Shown: positions 25,447 through 33,611 of the stretch, one piece after another
Position numbering within the stretch: position 1 is the first letter of the stretch
Layout of the letters: every line of letters starts with the position of its first letter
Assembly: GCA_018223385.1 (NCBI GenBank)
Contig: JAGTTR010000016.1
Location: forward strand, 37,870-101,869
Direction: 5' to 3'
Source of the DNA: Oscillospiraceae bacterium Marseille-Q3528
Lineage (GTDB): Bacteria > Bacillota > Clostridia > Lachnospirales > Lachnospiraceae
Length of the DNA: 64,000 nt
Made by a program: the position numbers and the translations under genes
Notes under the pieces: model-generated
Databases searched by the model: none
Seen by the model: only the letters and a program-made list of their open reading frames with translations
Told to the model about the DNA's origin: nothing

Positions 25447-25520
25447 AGAGCAAAAATGAGCTGCGAAGCAGCGGAGAGCATCGAAGATGCGGTTTTGCGA
25501 ATGGCGCGGGTGAACAGGCA
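25447..25520 (+). repeat. Partial SR-B-like element, copy B6
   Basis: GAGCAAAAATGAG, hairpin GCTGC-gaa-GCAGC, hairpin GCATC-gaa-GATGC and GGTTTTGCGAATGG follow one another. They match the 3' half of copy B8, where the second hairpin has a different paired sequence. No closing stem is visible. It lies in the divergent gap between the cold-shock gene and the dehydrogenase. Confidence 0.55.
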
Positions 25521-25594
25521 GACGTGATTTCATTCTTGACTTTCCTTTTCAGGAAAAATATACTGAACCTATCAACATTTGAGAGGAAATGACC

Positions 25595-26581
25595 ATGATT
25601 AAAATTGCGATGTTTAATGCAGCCAGATCGGAGGACGAGTATCTGGATATCTGCGAGAAAAAATATCCGGAGATTTCTTTTGTCCGGATTTATGAGAAGG
25701 TGCGGGTGGACAATGCGGCCCTGGCGAAGGGATGCTACGCGGTGGTGGTCAGCTCTGCCATGCCGCCGGTGAAGGAAATGCTGGAGATCTGGAGAGATTG
25801 CGGTGTCAAATATGTGGCGACCCGCTCCATCGGCTACGAATATATGGATGTGCCGTTGATCGAGAGCATGGGTATGCATGCGGCTCACACCACCTATTCC
25901 CCTGCCAGCGTGGCGGATTTTGCCATCATGCTCATGCTGATGGTGACGCGCAATATGAAAATTGTGGAGCGAAGATATGAGGCCCATGATTTTCGGGAAG
26001 CGAAGCTGCCGGGCAAGGAGCTGTGGAATATGACTGTGGGTGTTGTCGGCACCGGCGCCATCGGGGAGATGACGGCGAAGCACCTGCACGGCTTTGGCTG
26101 CCGGATGCTGGCGTACAGCCGGACGAAGCGGGAGAGCCTGGACGGGATCGTGACGTATACCGATCTGGATACGCTGCTGGCAGAGAGCGATGTGGTGACG
26201 CTGCACATGGCCTCCACACCGGAGACGTTCCATCTGCTGAACGCGGAGCGCCTGGCCAAAATGAAAAAAGGCGCCTATCTGGTCAACACGGCCCGGGGCA
26301 ATCTCATTGACACGAAAGCGCTTATCGAGGCGCTGGAGTCCGGACACCTGGCCGGGGCAGCGCTGGATGTGATGGAAAATGAGACGGGCATTTATTACAC
26401 GAATCACATGTATGAGCCCATCAGCAATCATGAGCTGGCGATCCTGGATTACATGCCCAATGTCATCGTGACCCAGCACATGGCCTACTACACGAGAGAG
26501 GCCGGGCTGGATACGATGGAAAATCTGGTCAAAGGGTGTCTCCACGACTACCATGGAGAAGAAAATCCCTGGAGAATCTGA
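25595..26581 (+). CDS. D-2-hydroxyacid dehydrogenase (D-lactate dehydrogenase-like)
   Basis: 328 aa from the second of two close ATGs; GAGAGG is 8 nt before 25595 and too near the first. The Rossmann nucleotide motif is VGVVGTGAIGEMTAKHL. The catalytic Arg is in VNTARGNLID, the Glu in DVMENETGIYY and the His in VTQHMAYYTREA, the set used by D-lactate and related dehydrogenases. LVTTRSIGYEY-like segment (VATRSIGYEYMD) supports the LdhA/VanH branch. Reduces pyruvate or another 2-oxo acid with NADH in the cytoplasm. Ends 5 nt from the converging transglutaminase gene. Confidence 0.9.
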   Translation: MIKIAMFNAARSEDEYLDICEKKYPEISFVRIYEKVRVDNAALAKGCYAVVVSSAMPPVKEMLEIWRDCGVKYVATRSIGYEYMDVPLIESMGMHAAHTTYSPASVADFAIMLMLMVTRNMKIVERRYEAHDFREAKLPGKELWNMTVGVVGTGAIGEMTAKHLHGFGCRMLAYSRTKRESLDGIVTYTDLDTLLAESDVVTLHMASTPETFHLLNAERLAKMKKGAYLVNTARGNLIDTKALIEALESGHLAGAALDVMENETGIYYTNHMYEPISNHELAILDYMPNVIVTQHMAYYTREAGLDTMENLVKGCLHDYHGEENPWRI

Positions 26582-26586
26582 GAAAT

Positions 26587-27411
26587 TCAGAAGCCCCGCA
26601 GCATCCGCTCGATGTTGCTGCCGGGGAGCACGTTGCACACGGAGAAGCACTCCCGGTTCCATTTCCGGGAACGGAGCATAAAGGCATCATCCTTCAGAAA
26701 ATACTGGAAGCCGATGGTGCCTCCTTCTGTCTGATCCCAGCATACATCCACATGGAACCAGCGGACGCCGGCACTCGTCTCGATGCCCACCAGATTCCAG
26801 TAATGGCGGGTGGACTTGGTGCGCACGTCATAATAGTACCGGTCACTGGCCGGAGTCCCCTTTTCCCGCAGCACCGGGCCGGAGATGATCTGACAGGGGA
26901 CACCTGCCAGATCCAGCAGAAGTTTTAATGTCTGGGAAAAACCCTGACAGCTGGCTGCGCCGCCGATGAGGGCGCCATAGGCGTTGTTGCAGTTGGGATG
27001 GGCAGCAGTGTCATTTTCATAATGAACGGAAGCAGCCAGAAACGCGCACGCCCGGTAGAGCCGCACATAGTCCGGCATGGAGGCATGGAACAGCTGTCTT
27101 GCCAGAAAGGCGGCGGACTGCTCTGCTGTCTGGGCGCGGCCCGCGATCTCGGCAGCGTCCGTGGACGTGTAGTCCACAAGGAACGTCCAGTTCCAGTCTC
27201 CGTTTTCCTGGGTCGTGGTGGGGGTACACGTCTTTATATAGTAAGGAACCGTCGCGTCGAGGCCCGCCAGCAGGCCGAACAGCTGGGCTTCCGCCAGACC
27301 GGTCCGGTTGCTGTGGGGAAAAGACACACGGTTTTTGAAATCATGTATATCTGTAAGCATCGCAAGCGCAGATTTTGTGATCAGAATTTGTTTTTGAAGA
27401 TCAGCACTCAC
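26587..27411 (-). CDS. Transglutaminase-like (papain-fold) protein
   Basis: 274 aa from a GTG at 27411, chosen because AGAGGG lies just upstream; the frame continues 53 codons more, but that part is translated SR-B repeat. No signal peptide or membrane span. The catalytic triad of the transglutaminase-like superfamily is visible: Cys in AASCQGFSQTL, His in RHYWNLV and Asp in WFHVDVCWD. The N-terminal half (about 1-120) has no recognised domain. In bacteria such proteins act as cysteine proteases or amidases; the substrate is unknown. Monocistronic. Confidence 0.82.
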   Translation of the reverse strand: MSADLQKQILITKSALAMLTDIHDFKNRVSFPHSNRTGLAEAQLFGLLAGLDATVPYYIKTCTPTTTQENGDWNWTFLVDYTSTDAAEIAGRAQTAEQSAAFLARQLFHASMPDYVRLYRACAFLAASVHYENDTAAHPNCNNAYGALIGGAASCQGFSQTLKLLLDLAGVPCQIISGPVLREKGTPASDRYYYDVRTKSTRHYWNLVGIETSAGVRWFHVDVCWDQTEGGTIGFQYFLKDDAFMLRSRKWNRECFSVCNVLPGSNIERMLRGF

Positions 27412-27448
27412 AAAAATCCCTCTTTCTTTTGTAGGTATAAGATTTGTA

Positions 27449-27616
27449 AGATACCTACGGATTGTTTCGTGCTTTGCACTCTCACAATCCTCCCCTATAT
27501 TCGCATATCGTGGGATAATCATCCCACTTTTATGCTCATATCGGGACGGGTCTCCAGGTCTTCCATCCACCGATGAGCAAGCTCATGTGGATTTCGACCT
27601 TTTGACCCTAGTATCT
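27449..27616 (-). repeat. SR-B element, copy B7 (complete)
   Basis: Closing stem AGATAC (27449-27454) and GTATCT (27611-27616). On the minus strand it reads: long hairpin closed by GGGTC/GACCC and AGGTC/GACCT with ATCCAC/GTGGAT above; CGTCCC; ATGAGCATAAAAG; hairpin GTGGGAT-gatt-ATCCCAC; CGATATGCGAAT; hairpin GATTGTGAGAGTGC/GCACGAAACAATC. It has the same order as B1 with compensating changes in most stems. The rest of the 350-bp gap to 27763 holds only promoter sequence for the two-component operon (a possible extended -10 TGATACAAT near 27725). Confidence 0.8.
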
Positions 27617-27763
27617 ATAGAATCATACACTATTTTTCGGGTAAAAATCAATAGGATGGAGGGACTTTTTTGCGCATCAAAAGGACCCGCCCGAATTCGT
27701 GATGGAACTTGGATACAACATGGTGATACAATAAAGGGTAAGAATGGAGGATGAGGGGACATC

Positions 27764-28417
27764 ATGACAAAAATACTGATCGTAGAGGACGAAAAACCGA
27801 TTTCCAAGCTGATCGAGATGTCACTGACATCGGCCGGGTATGCGTGCACCTGCGTGTATGACGGCATGGCTGCGGCGGATCTTCTGGAGGAGCATCGGTA
27901 CGATCTGGTGCTGCTGGATATTATGCTGCCCGGGGCGTCCGGCTACGAGCTGATGGATTATATCCGGCCCATGGACATTCCGGTGATTTTTCTCACGGCG
28001 AAAACCAGTGTGGCCGACCGGGTAAAAGGGCTGCGGCTGGGGGCGGACGATTATCTGGGCAAGCCCTTTGAGATCATCGAGCTGCTGGCCCGGGTGGAAA
28101 GCGTGCTGCGCCGGTACCACAAGACCGAGGAGGTGTTGGAGGCCGGGGATCTGGTCATCGACGTGGTATCCCGGGTGGTGAAAAAGAACGGGGAGGTGGT
28201 CAATCTGACAAAGAAGGAGTTCGACCTTCTCGTCATGTTTGTCCAGAACCGCAACATCGCCCTTTTCCGGGAAAAAATATACGAGCATGTGTGGGAGAGT
28301 GAATACACCGGGGACAGCCGGACGGTGGATCTGCACGTGCAGCGGCTGCGACGGAAGGTGGGCTGGGAGGATAAGATCAAACCGGTATACAAGGTGGGCT
28401 ATCGCCTGGAACTGTAG
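27764..28417 (+). CDS. OmpR-family response regulator
   Basis: 217 aa. Receiver domain (1-115) with acidic pair in VEDEKP, phospho-acceptor D52 in LVLLDIMLPG, Thr in FLTAKTS with the conserved Lys. The C-terminal winged helix (about 125-217) shows LTKKEFDLLVMFVQN and the recognition region YTGDSRTVDLHVQRLRRKVG. Activates or represses transcription when phosphorylated by the kinase encoded next. AGGATGAGGGGAC precedes the ATG. Confidence 0.95.
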   Translation: MTKILIVEDEKPISKLIEMSLTSAGYACTCVYDGMAAADLLEEHRYDLVLLDIMLPGASGYELMDYIRPMDIPVIFLTAKTSVADRVKGLRLGADDYLGKPFEIIELLARVESVLRRYHKTEEVLEAGDLVIDVVSRVVKKNGEVVNLTKKEFDLLVMFVQNRNIALFREKIYEHVWESEYTGDSRTVDLHVQRLRRKVGWEDKIKPVYKVGYRLEL

Positions 28418-28432
28418 AGAGGCAGGAAACCT

Positions 28433-29866
28433 ATGAAATTTTCGTGGAAAATATTTGTCAGCACGTTTCTCATTGTGCTTCTGTCTCTGGCGGCAGGGGG
28501 ATATTTTCTTGTGGTGTCCGCATTTTCCTCAGGGCTGTCCCGGGAGACGGACAGCGCCCGGGAGGAGAACCGGATGCTGCAGCTCATGCTGGCTGTAAAC
28601 CTGTCCGGCACGGAGGACAATGGCATTGATCTGTCCCTGCTCATTGAGGACAGTCTGAAAAATCTGGACACCCGGATGGAAAGTGTGCTCATCCGCTACC
28701 GGGTCAGCGGCAGCGATAAGCGGACGATTTATTCCAATTCCGGCGGCCTGGGGCACCGGATCGACGCCAAACGCTCTCTCATTTCCAAGATCCAGGAGGG
28801 CGGCATCGGCCATGCGGTACGGCGGATGGACAATACCTACTGTGTACAGACGGCTTCCCTGCTGCTGTTTGAGGGGGAGCCCATTTATGTGGAAACCTTT
28901 CGGGATGTGACGGATCTGTTTGAGGAGCGGCAGACCCAGTTTGACAGCTTTCGGAAAATCATTGTGGTGGTGGGCAGCGTCAGTGGCATCCTGAATTTTT
29001 TCATGGCGCTGTGGCTCACCGATCCGGTGCTGCGCCTGTCCCGGGTGACGAGGCGGTTTGCAGGCGGCGACCTGAAAAGCCGGGCCAAAATTGACACGGA
29101 GGACGAGATCGGCCATCTGGCGGAGGATTTCAACGACATGGCCGACCGGATCGAGAAGGATATCGAGGAGCTGACCATGACGGCCAGGCGGCAGGAGGAT
29201 TTCATCGGCAGCTTTGCCCATGAGCTGAAAACGCCGCTGACGTCCATCATCGGGTATGCGGACATGCTGCGCTCCAGCCAGCTGGACGAGGAGCATCATT
29301 TTCTGGCGGCCAGCTATATTTTCACGGAGGGCAAACGGCTGGAGTCTCTTTCCTTAAAATTACTGGATCTCCTGGTGCTGAAAAACGGAGAGATCACGAG
29401 AAGACCGGTGGAGGCGGGGCCGTTCCTCAAAGAACTGGAAGGGATGCTGCGGCCGGTGATGAAGGCGGAGGACATCCGCCTGAAGGTGAAATATGAGGAC
29501 GGCGTGTTTGTGGGAGACCGGGATCTGGTGAAAACGGTGCTCATCAATCTGGCGGACAACGCCCGCAAGGCCATTGACGGCGGCGGTACCATTGTGATCA
29601 TCGGCAAGCCGGAGAAGGAGGGCTATGCTTTTTATGTCCGGGATACGGGCAAGGGCATTCCCCGGGAGGAGATCCGGCGCATCACCGAAGCCTTTTATAT
29701 GGTAGACAAATCCCGCTCCCGGGAAAAAGGAGGCGCGGGACTGGGGCTGTCCATCTGCCAGGAGATCGTGCTGCTGCATAAGGGAAGAATGGAATTTTCC
29801 AGCGTGCCCGGAGAAGGAACAATGGTGCGGGTGACGATTCCCGGGAAAAAGGAGGCAACGGTATGA
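28433..29866 (+). CDS. Sensor histidine kinase
   Basis: 477 aa. Two membrane spans (about 8-30 and 178-198) flank an extracytoplasmic sensor of about 145 residues. A HAMP linker follows, with LTDPVLRLSRVTRRFAGGD. The HisKA box FAHELKTPLTSI puts the phosphorylated histidine at H263. The ATP-binding domain has N box NLADNARKAI, G1 DTGKGIP, F/G2 GGAGLGLSI. The signal sensed is unknown. Its last codons overlap the next gene by 4 nt, so the third gene is probably part of the same sensing unit. Confidence 0.95.
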   Translation: MKFSWKIFVSTFLIVLLSLAAGGYFLVVSAFSSGLSRETDSAREENRMLQLMLAVNLSGTEDNGIDLSLLIEDSLKNLDTRMESVLIRYRVSGSDKRTIYSNSGGLGHRIDAKRSLISKIQEGGIGHAVRRMDNTYCVQTASLLLFEGEPIYVETFRDVTDLFEERQTQFDSFRKIIVVVGSVSGILNFFMALWLTDPVLRLSRVTRRFAGGDLKSRAKIDTEDEIGHLAEDFNDMADRIEKDIEELTMTARRQEDFIGSFAHELKTPLTSIIGYADMLRSSQLDEEHHFLAASYIFTEGKRLESLSLKLLDLLVLKNGEITRRPVEAGPFLKELEGMLRPVMKAEDIRLKVKYEDGVFVGDRDLVKTVLINLADNARKAIDGGGTIVIIGKPEKEGYAFYVRDTGKGIPREEIRRITEAFYMVDKSRSREKGGAGLGLSICQEIVLLHKGRMEFSSVPGEGTMVRVTIPGKKEATV

Positions 29867-30882
29867 AGATGCGCAAAATCCGGTATGTGCAGCTGGGACT
29901 GATCCTGGTGTTCACACTCATCGTGGGCACCTGCCTGCCGCCGTTTATCTCCCGGATCCAGGAACGGAGCCTGCTGGATCAGGAGGCTGTGGAGGAAGCG
30001 GAAGTGGTATCGGTGTCCCGCACGGAGCGGATGGAGAAAAAGGAGCCCATGGAGAAATTTCTTTTTCTGCTGCAGCCGGGGGTGGAATACATAGAATATG
30101 CTGCGGGAGCCGGGGCGAGCCGGAATGCGGACATGGCCCGGGATCAGCTGGAAATGGAACTGGAGCTTTTGTGGGAACAGGGGATGCTGGCGGGCTCCGG
30201 CGTGGATATGGGGGATTTTTACGGCTCGTTTAACGTGCTGTCGGAGGGCGTGTACACTGCGGCAAACACGGAAAATCCGGCCCAGTCGCTGGTGGTGTGG
30301 CAGTATATGATCATGGGAAGCTATGGGGAGCTGTATGAGGTGACCATGGACGATGCGTCCGGGAAGATCATTGGTCTCCAGATGCTGGCCGACCAGACGG
30401 ATGCCCTGCCGAACCTTCTGCTGATGGGCTATGAAGAGTTTGCGTACCTTTGGGGCAATTATCTTGGTATGTCCCATATGGAGGTGCAGGATATTTCCTA
30501 TGAGGAGGTGAACCGGAAGCTGGTCATGAAGCAGTGGAAGGAAAACTATCACAATTTTACTGAAATGATGGAGCTGTACGGGTTCACGGAAGATGAGTGG
30601 TACGGCTGGGGGCAGGAGATCGAGTCCCCCTATGAGGAAAACAGCTCCGGCAATGTCAGCATCGCCGACGGCAATTCGAAGCTGTACGTGGAGAGTGCAG
30701 TGTCTGACACCCCCGGAGACTGGTTCGATACCGATTACAGCATTTCCGGCCGGGCGCGTGGGGTGATGGATGCGGATCAGGGCATCGTCCTGGATGTGAA
30801 ATACTACTATGGGCAGACCGGGGAGGGCGCGGTGCGGCTGACGTGGAACGCCTATACGTGCGGATTTGCGGCGGCAGAGTGA
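29863..30882 (+). CDS. Membrane-anchored extracytoplasmic protein of a two-component operon
   Basis: 339 aa, start overlapping the histidine kinase stop (ATGA). One N-terminal membrane span (about 9-28); the remaining 310 residues are hydrophilic, acidic and presumably outside the cell. No known domain is recognised. Its fixed place after the kinase and the overlap suggest an accessory protein that modulates the sensor, in the way YycH/YycI-like proteins do, but there is no visible sequence similarity and this is inference only. Confidence 0.7.
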   Translation: MKMRKIRYVQLGLILVFTLIVGTCLPPFISRIQERSLLDQEAVEEAEVVSVSRTERMEKKEPMEKFLFLLQPGVEYIEYAAGAGASRNADMARDQLEMELELLWEQGMLAGSGVDMGDFYGSFNVLSEGVYTAANTENPAQSLVVWQYMIMGSYGELYEVTMDDASGKIIGLQMLADQTDALPNLLLMGYEEFAYLWGNYLGMSHMEVQDISYEEVNRKLVMKQWKENYHNFTEMMELYGFTEDEWYGWGQEIESPYEENSSGNVSIADGNSKLYVESAVSDTPGDWFDTDYSISGRARGVMDADQGIVLDVKYYYGQTGEGAVRLTWNAYTCGFAAAE

Positions 30883-30919
30883 GAAGGCTGCCTCCCGTTT
30901 GAGGAAAGCGTGGAGAAAC

Positions 30920-30948
30920 TTGACAGGTGCGGCAAGGCATAGTACCAT
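30920..30948 (+). promoter_or_regulatory. Sigma-A promoter of the glycosyltransferase-glycosylase gene
   Basis: TTGACA (30920-30925) and TACCAT (30943-30948), spacer 17 nt. Confidence 0.7.
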
Positions 30949-30983
30949 TTTTATTGCAATCTGTTTGACAGAAAATATGTAAA

Positions 30984-32540
30984 ATGGGGGAGCAGCACAT
31001 GGAAAAGGTTTCGCTGATCATACCGATTTATAATGCTGAAATGTATCTGAAACGTTGTCTGGACAGTGTGATCGCCCAGACGTATCCGGCGCTGGAGATA
31101 CTGCTGGTCAATGACGGCAGCAGGGATCACAGTCTGGCCATCTGCGAGGAATATGAGAAAAAAGATGACCGGATCCATATCATAGATAAAGAGAACACCG
31201 GCGTGTCCGATTCCCGGAATGTGGCCATGGCAGCCGCCACGGGAACGTACCTGCAGTTTATGGACAGTGACGACTGGCTGACGCCGGATGCCACCGAGCG
31301 GCTGGTGACGCTGGCGGAAATGACCCGGGCTGATCTGGTCATCGGGGATTTTTACCGGGTGGACGGCGATCACTATGCGTTGAAATCGCACATTCCGGAG
31401 ACGGGCGTCATGGATCGCCGGGCATTTGCAGAACACATGATGGAGGATCCGGCGGATTTTTATTACGGCGTCATGTGGAATAAGCTGTATCGCAGGGATC
31501 TTGTGGAAAAGTACCATCTGGGCTGCACTACGGAGCTGAACTGGTGCGAGGATTTTCTTTTCAATCTGGCGTACATCCGCCGGGCGGAGCGGTTCTGCGC
31601 CCTGCAGGCCCCGGTCTATTATTATATGAAGCGAAAGGGCAGCCTGGCAGGCTCCCAGCTTTTGAAAACCAACGTCATGCAGGTGCGGCTGCTGTTGCTG
31701 GAATATTACAAAGAGCTGTACCAGAGTATCGGCCTGTATGAGGATAACAAGGCGAAAATCAATGCCTTTGTACTGATGGTGGCCAGGGACGGTTCCGTGA
31801 ACCGGCTGCCGCTGGTGGGCGATGCGGAGAAGCTGGATGAGGATCTGGTGCTGGAAGAACCATCCAGGAAAAAACTGCCGAAGCTGTCTGAAAAACGGGA
31901 AAACAAAGCTCCGGAAACGGAAGGCAGAGGGAAAACAAAGGATGGCAGGCATGTGAGAAAAGCAGAAGACCTGCTGGAGAAACTGTCAGAGAAACCGAGA
32001 AAAGCCGGCGATTCTGTGAAAGCACTGAAAGAAAAAGCGTTTGTTCATGTGGAACATACTTTTCAGCCGGTGTTTGACGACCGGTGCCGGGTGCTGATTC
32101 TGGGCACCTTCCCGTCGGTGAAATCCCGGGAAAACCAGTTTTACTACGGACATCCCCAGAACCGGTTCTGGCGGGTCATCAGTGCCCTCACCGGAGAACT
32201 GCTGCCGGTGACCATCGACGATAAAAAACGGATGCTTCTGTCCCATCACATCGGTATCTGGGACGTGGTGCAGGAATGCGACATCCACGGCTCCAGCGAC
32301 AGCAGCATCCGTAATGTGGTGCCCTCGGACATCGCTTCCCTGGTGAAGGACTGCCCGGACATCCGCATTTTCGGCAATGGCGATGCAGCCTGCCGCCTGT
32401 ACCGGAAATACTGTCAGGAAAGCGTCGGCAGAGACATCACAAGACTGCCCTCCACCAGCCCGGCCAATGCCATTTTCACCGTGGATCGGCTCATTGAAGC
32501 ATGGGAGGAGGCTGTCGGGCCGCTGTTGGAGAATGCGTAA
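30984..32540 (+). CDS. GT2 glycosyltransferase fused to a DNA-deoxyinosine glycosylase (UDG family 6-like)
   Basis: 518 aa in one uninterrupted frame. Residues 1-265 are a GT-A family 2 glycosyltransferase: VSLIIPIYNAEMYLKR, TYPALEILLVNDGS, and the DxD-like FMDSDDWLTP. A Lys/Glu-rich linker (about 275-350) follows. The C-terminal 165 residues match the HDG/UDG family 6 fold: LILGTFPSVKS near 370, FYYGHPQNRFWRV near 386-398, and STSPAN near 490. That family removes hypoxanthine from DNA. A surface-sugar enzyme joined to a DNA repair enzyme has no obvious logic; the glycosylase is normally a stand-alone protein of about 160 aa. I see no internal start with a good ribosome site in the linker. 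GGGGGAG precedes the ATG. Confidence 0.85.
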   Translation: MGEQHMEKVSLIIPIYNAEMYLKRCLDSVIAQTYPALEILLVNDGSRDHSLAICEEYEKKDDRIHIIDKENTGVSDSRNVAMAAATGTYLQFMDSDDWLTPDATERLVTLAEMTRADLVIGDFYRVDGDHYALKSHIPETGVMDRRAFAEHMMEDPADFYYGVMWNKLYRRDLVEKYHLGCTTELNWCEDFLFNLAYIRRAERFCALQAPVYYYMKRKGSLAGSQLLKTNVMQVRLLLLEYYKELYQSIGLYEDNKAKINAFVLMVARDGSVNRLPLVGDAEKLDEDLVLEEPSRKKLPKLSEKRENKAPETEGRGKTKDGRHVRKAEDLLEKLSEKPRKAGDSVKALKEKAFVHVEHTFQPVFDDRCRVLILGTFPSVKSRENQFYYGHPQNRFWRVISALTGELLPVTIDDKKRMLLSHHIGIWDVVQECDIHGSSDSSIRNVVPSDIASLVKDCPDIRIFGNGDAACRLYRKYCQESVGRDITRLPSTSPANAIFTVDRLIEAWEEAVGPLLENA

Positions 32541-32554
32541 GATCAGTGGATGAA

Positions 32555-32586
32555 ATAAGTGCCCCGTTATCGGGGCATTTATGTTA
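32555..32586 (+). terminator. Terminator after the fusion gene
   Basis: GTGCCCCG-ttat-CGGGGCAT with flanking AATA and TTTAT; stem of seven to eight pairs. Confidence 0.7.
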
Positions 32587-32601
32587 TAATGTTAAGTGCT
32601 A

Positions 32602-32707
32602 AAGAAAAATAAGCGACGTCGCAGACGGCATTTATTTTTCTTGCACTGACATCGAACGAACCGTCTGCGATAGCAGACACGGAAGCGCGGCTGCGCGTGG
32701 TTCGTGA
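32602..32707 (+). repeat. SR-A element, copy A2
   Basis: A long hairpin GAAAAATAA/TTATTTTTC with GACGTCG near the tip is followed by outer stem ACGAACC (32656-32662) and GGTTCGT (32699-32705). The stem encloses GTCTGC-gata-GCAGAC and a GCGC/GCGC hairpin. It lies in the gap before the phospholipase-like gene. Confidence 0.75.
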
Positions 32708-32805
32708 GATTGGTTAATGAAAATTTAACGTTTCCCTGACAGGATCGTAACATCCGTCGATTAGACTGAACGATACGGGGAAACCACAGACAGGAGAGTG
32801 GAATT

Positions 32806-33600
32806 ATGCCGGCTGCTTATGCACATTATGTATTTGGACAAAAGGTTTTACGGGAACTTCCGAGAGATTTACAGGAGCGGATCAAGGATTATCTGCCCCT
32901 TTACCATATCGGCCTGCACGGGCCCGATATTCTGTTTTATTATGAGCCGCTGCACGCCAACGAGGTGAACCAGCTGGGAACGAAGATGCACAATGAGAAT
33001 GCGGACGCCTTTTTTGAGCGGGCGAAGCAGCTGATCATGTCTGCATCCGGGGAAGAGAAGATGGCCATGGAGGCATATATCGCCGGATTTATCTGCCATT
33101 TCATGCTGGACAGCGAGTGCCACGGCTACATTGCGGAGAAAATGGCGGAGAGTGAGATCAGCCATTCCGAGATCGAGACGGAATTTGACAGCATGCTCAT
33201 GCGCAAGAAAGGACTGGATCCCCATACGAGAAATGCAGCGCTGCATCTGGTGGTGAACAAGAACTGCGCCCAGATCATCGCGCCGTTTTTTGATCTGAAA
33301 CCGAAGCAGATTTTAAAGGCCGTGAGCTCCATGAAGCGGTATCATCAGCTGCTGCTTGTGCCGAAGAAACCCAAGCGCCTGCTCATCGACACCGCGCTGA
33401 AAATCAGCGGCAATTATGACACCATGCACGGCATGATGGTCAATGAGGAGCCCAACCCCCACTGTGTGGACAGCAACTGGGAGCTGTTCCGCCGCCTGAA
33501 AAATGCGGTGGAGCCCTGCGAGGAGCTGATCGAGGAGTATCTGGACGTGTGCAACGGCACCCAGACGCTGAACGAGCGCTTTTCGAGAAATTATGAATAG
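32806..33600 (+). CDS. Zinc-dependent phospholipase C-like protein
   Basis: 264 aa, no signal peptide. The fold of the zinc-dependent PLC/S1-nuclease superfamily is indicated by the N-terminal AAYAHYVFG, LYHIGLHGPDILFYYE (metal-binding His and Asp), MHNENADAFF, and FICHFMLDSECHGYI, each supplying histidine or aspartate ligands in the order seen in the family. The bacterial cytoplasmic members have no settled substrate. AGGAGAG precedes the ATG. It is 12 nt from the following transporter, so the two probably form an operon. Confidence 0.85.
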   Translation: MPAAYAHYVFGQKVLRELPRDLQERIKDYLPLYHIGLHGPDILFYYEPLHANEVNQLGTKMHNENADAFFERAKQLIMSASGEEKMAMEAYIAGFICHFMLDSECHGYIAEKMAESEISHSEIETEFDSMLMRKKGLDPHTRNAALHLVVNKNCAQIIAPFFDLKPKQILKAVSSMKRYHQLLLVPKKPKRLLIDTALKISGNYDTMHGMMVNEEPNPHCVDSNWELFRRLKNAVEPCEELIEEYLDVCNGTQTLNERFSRNYE

Positions 33601-33611
33601 GAGACAGGGAG

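Noticed and set aside
27412..27570. 53-residue N-terminal extension of the transglutaminase-like protein
   Set aside because: It is SR-B sequence read through; the GTG at 27411 has the only fitting ribosome site.
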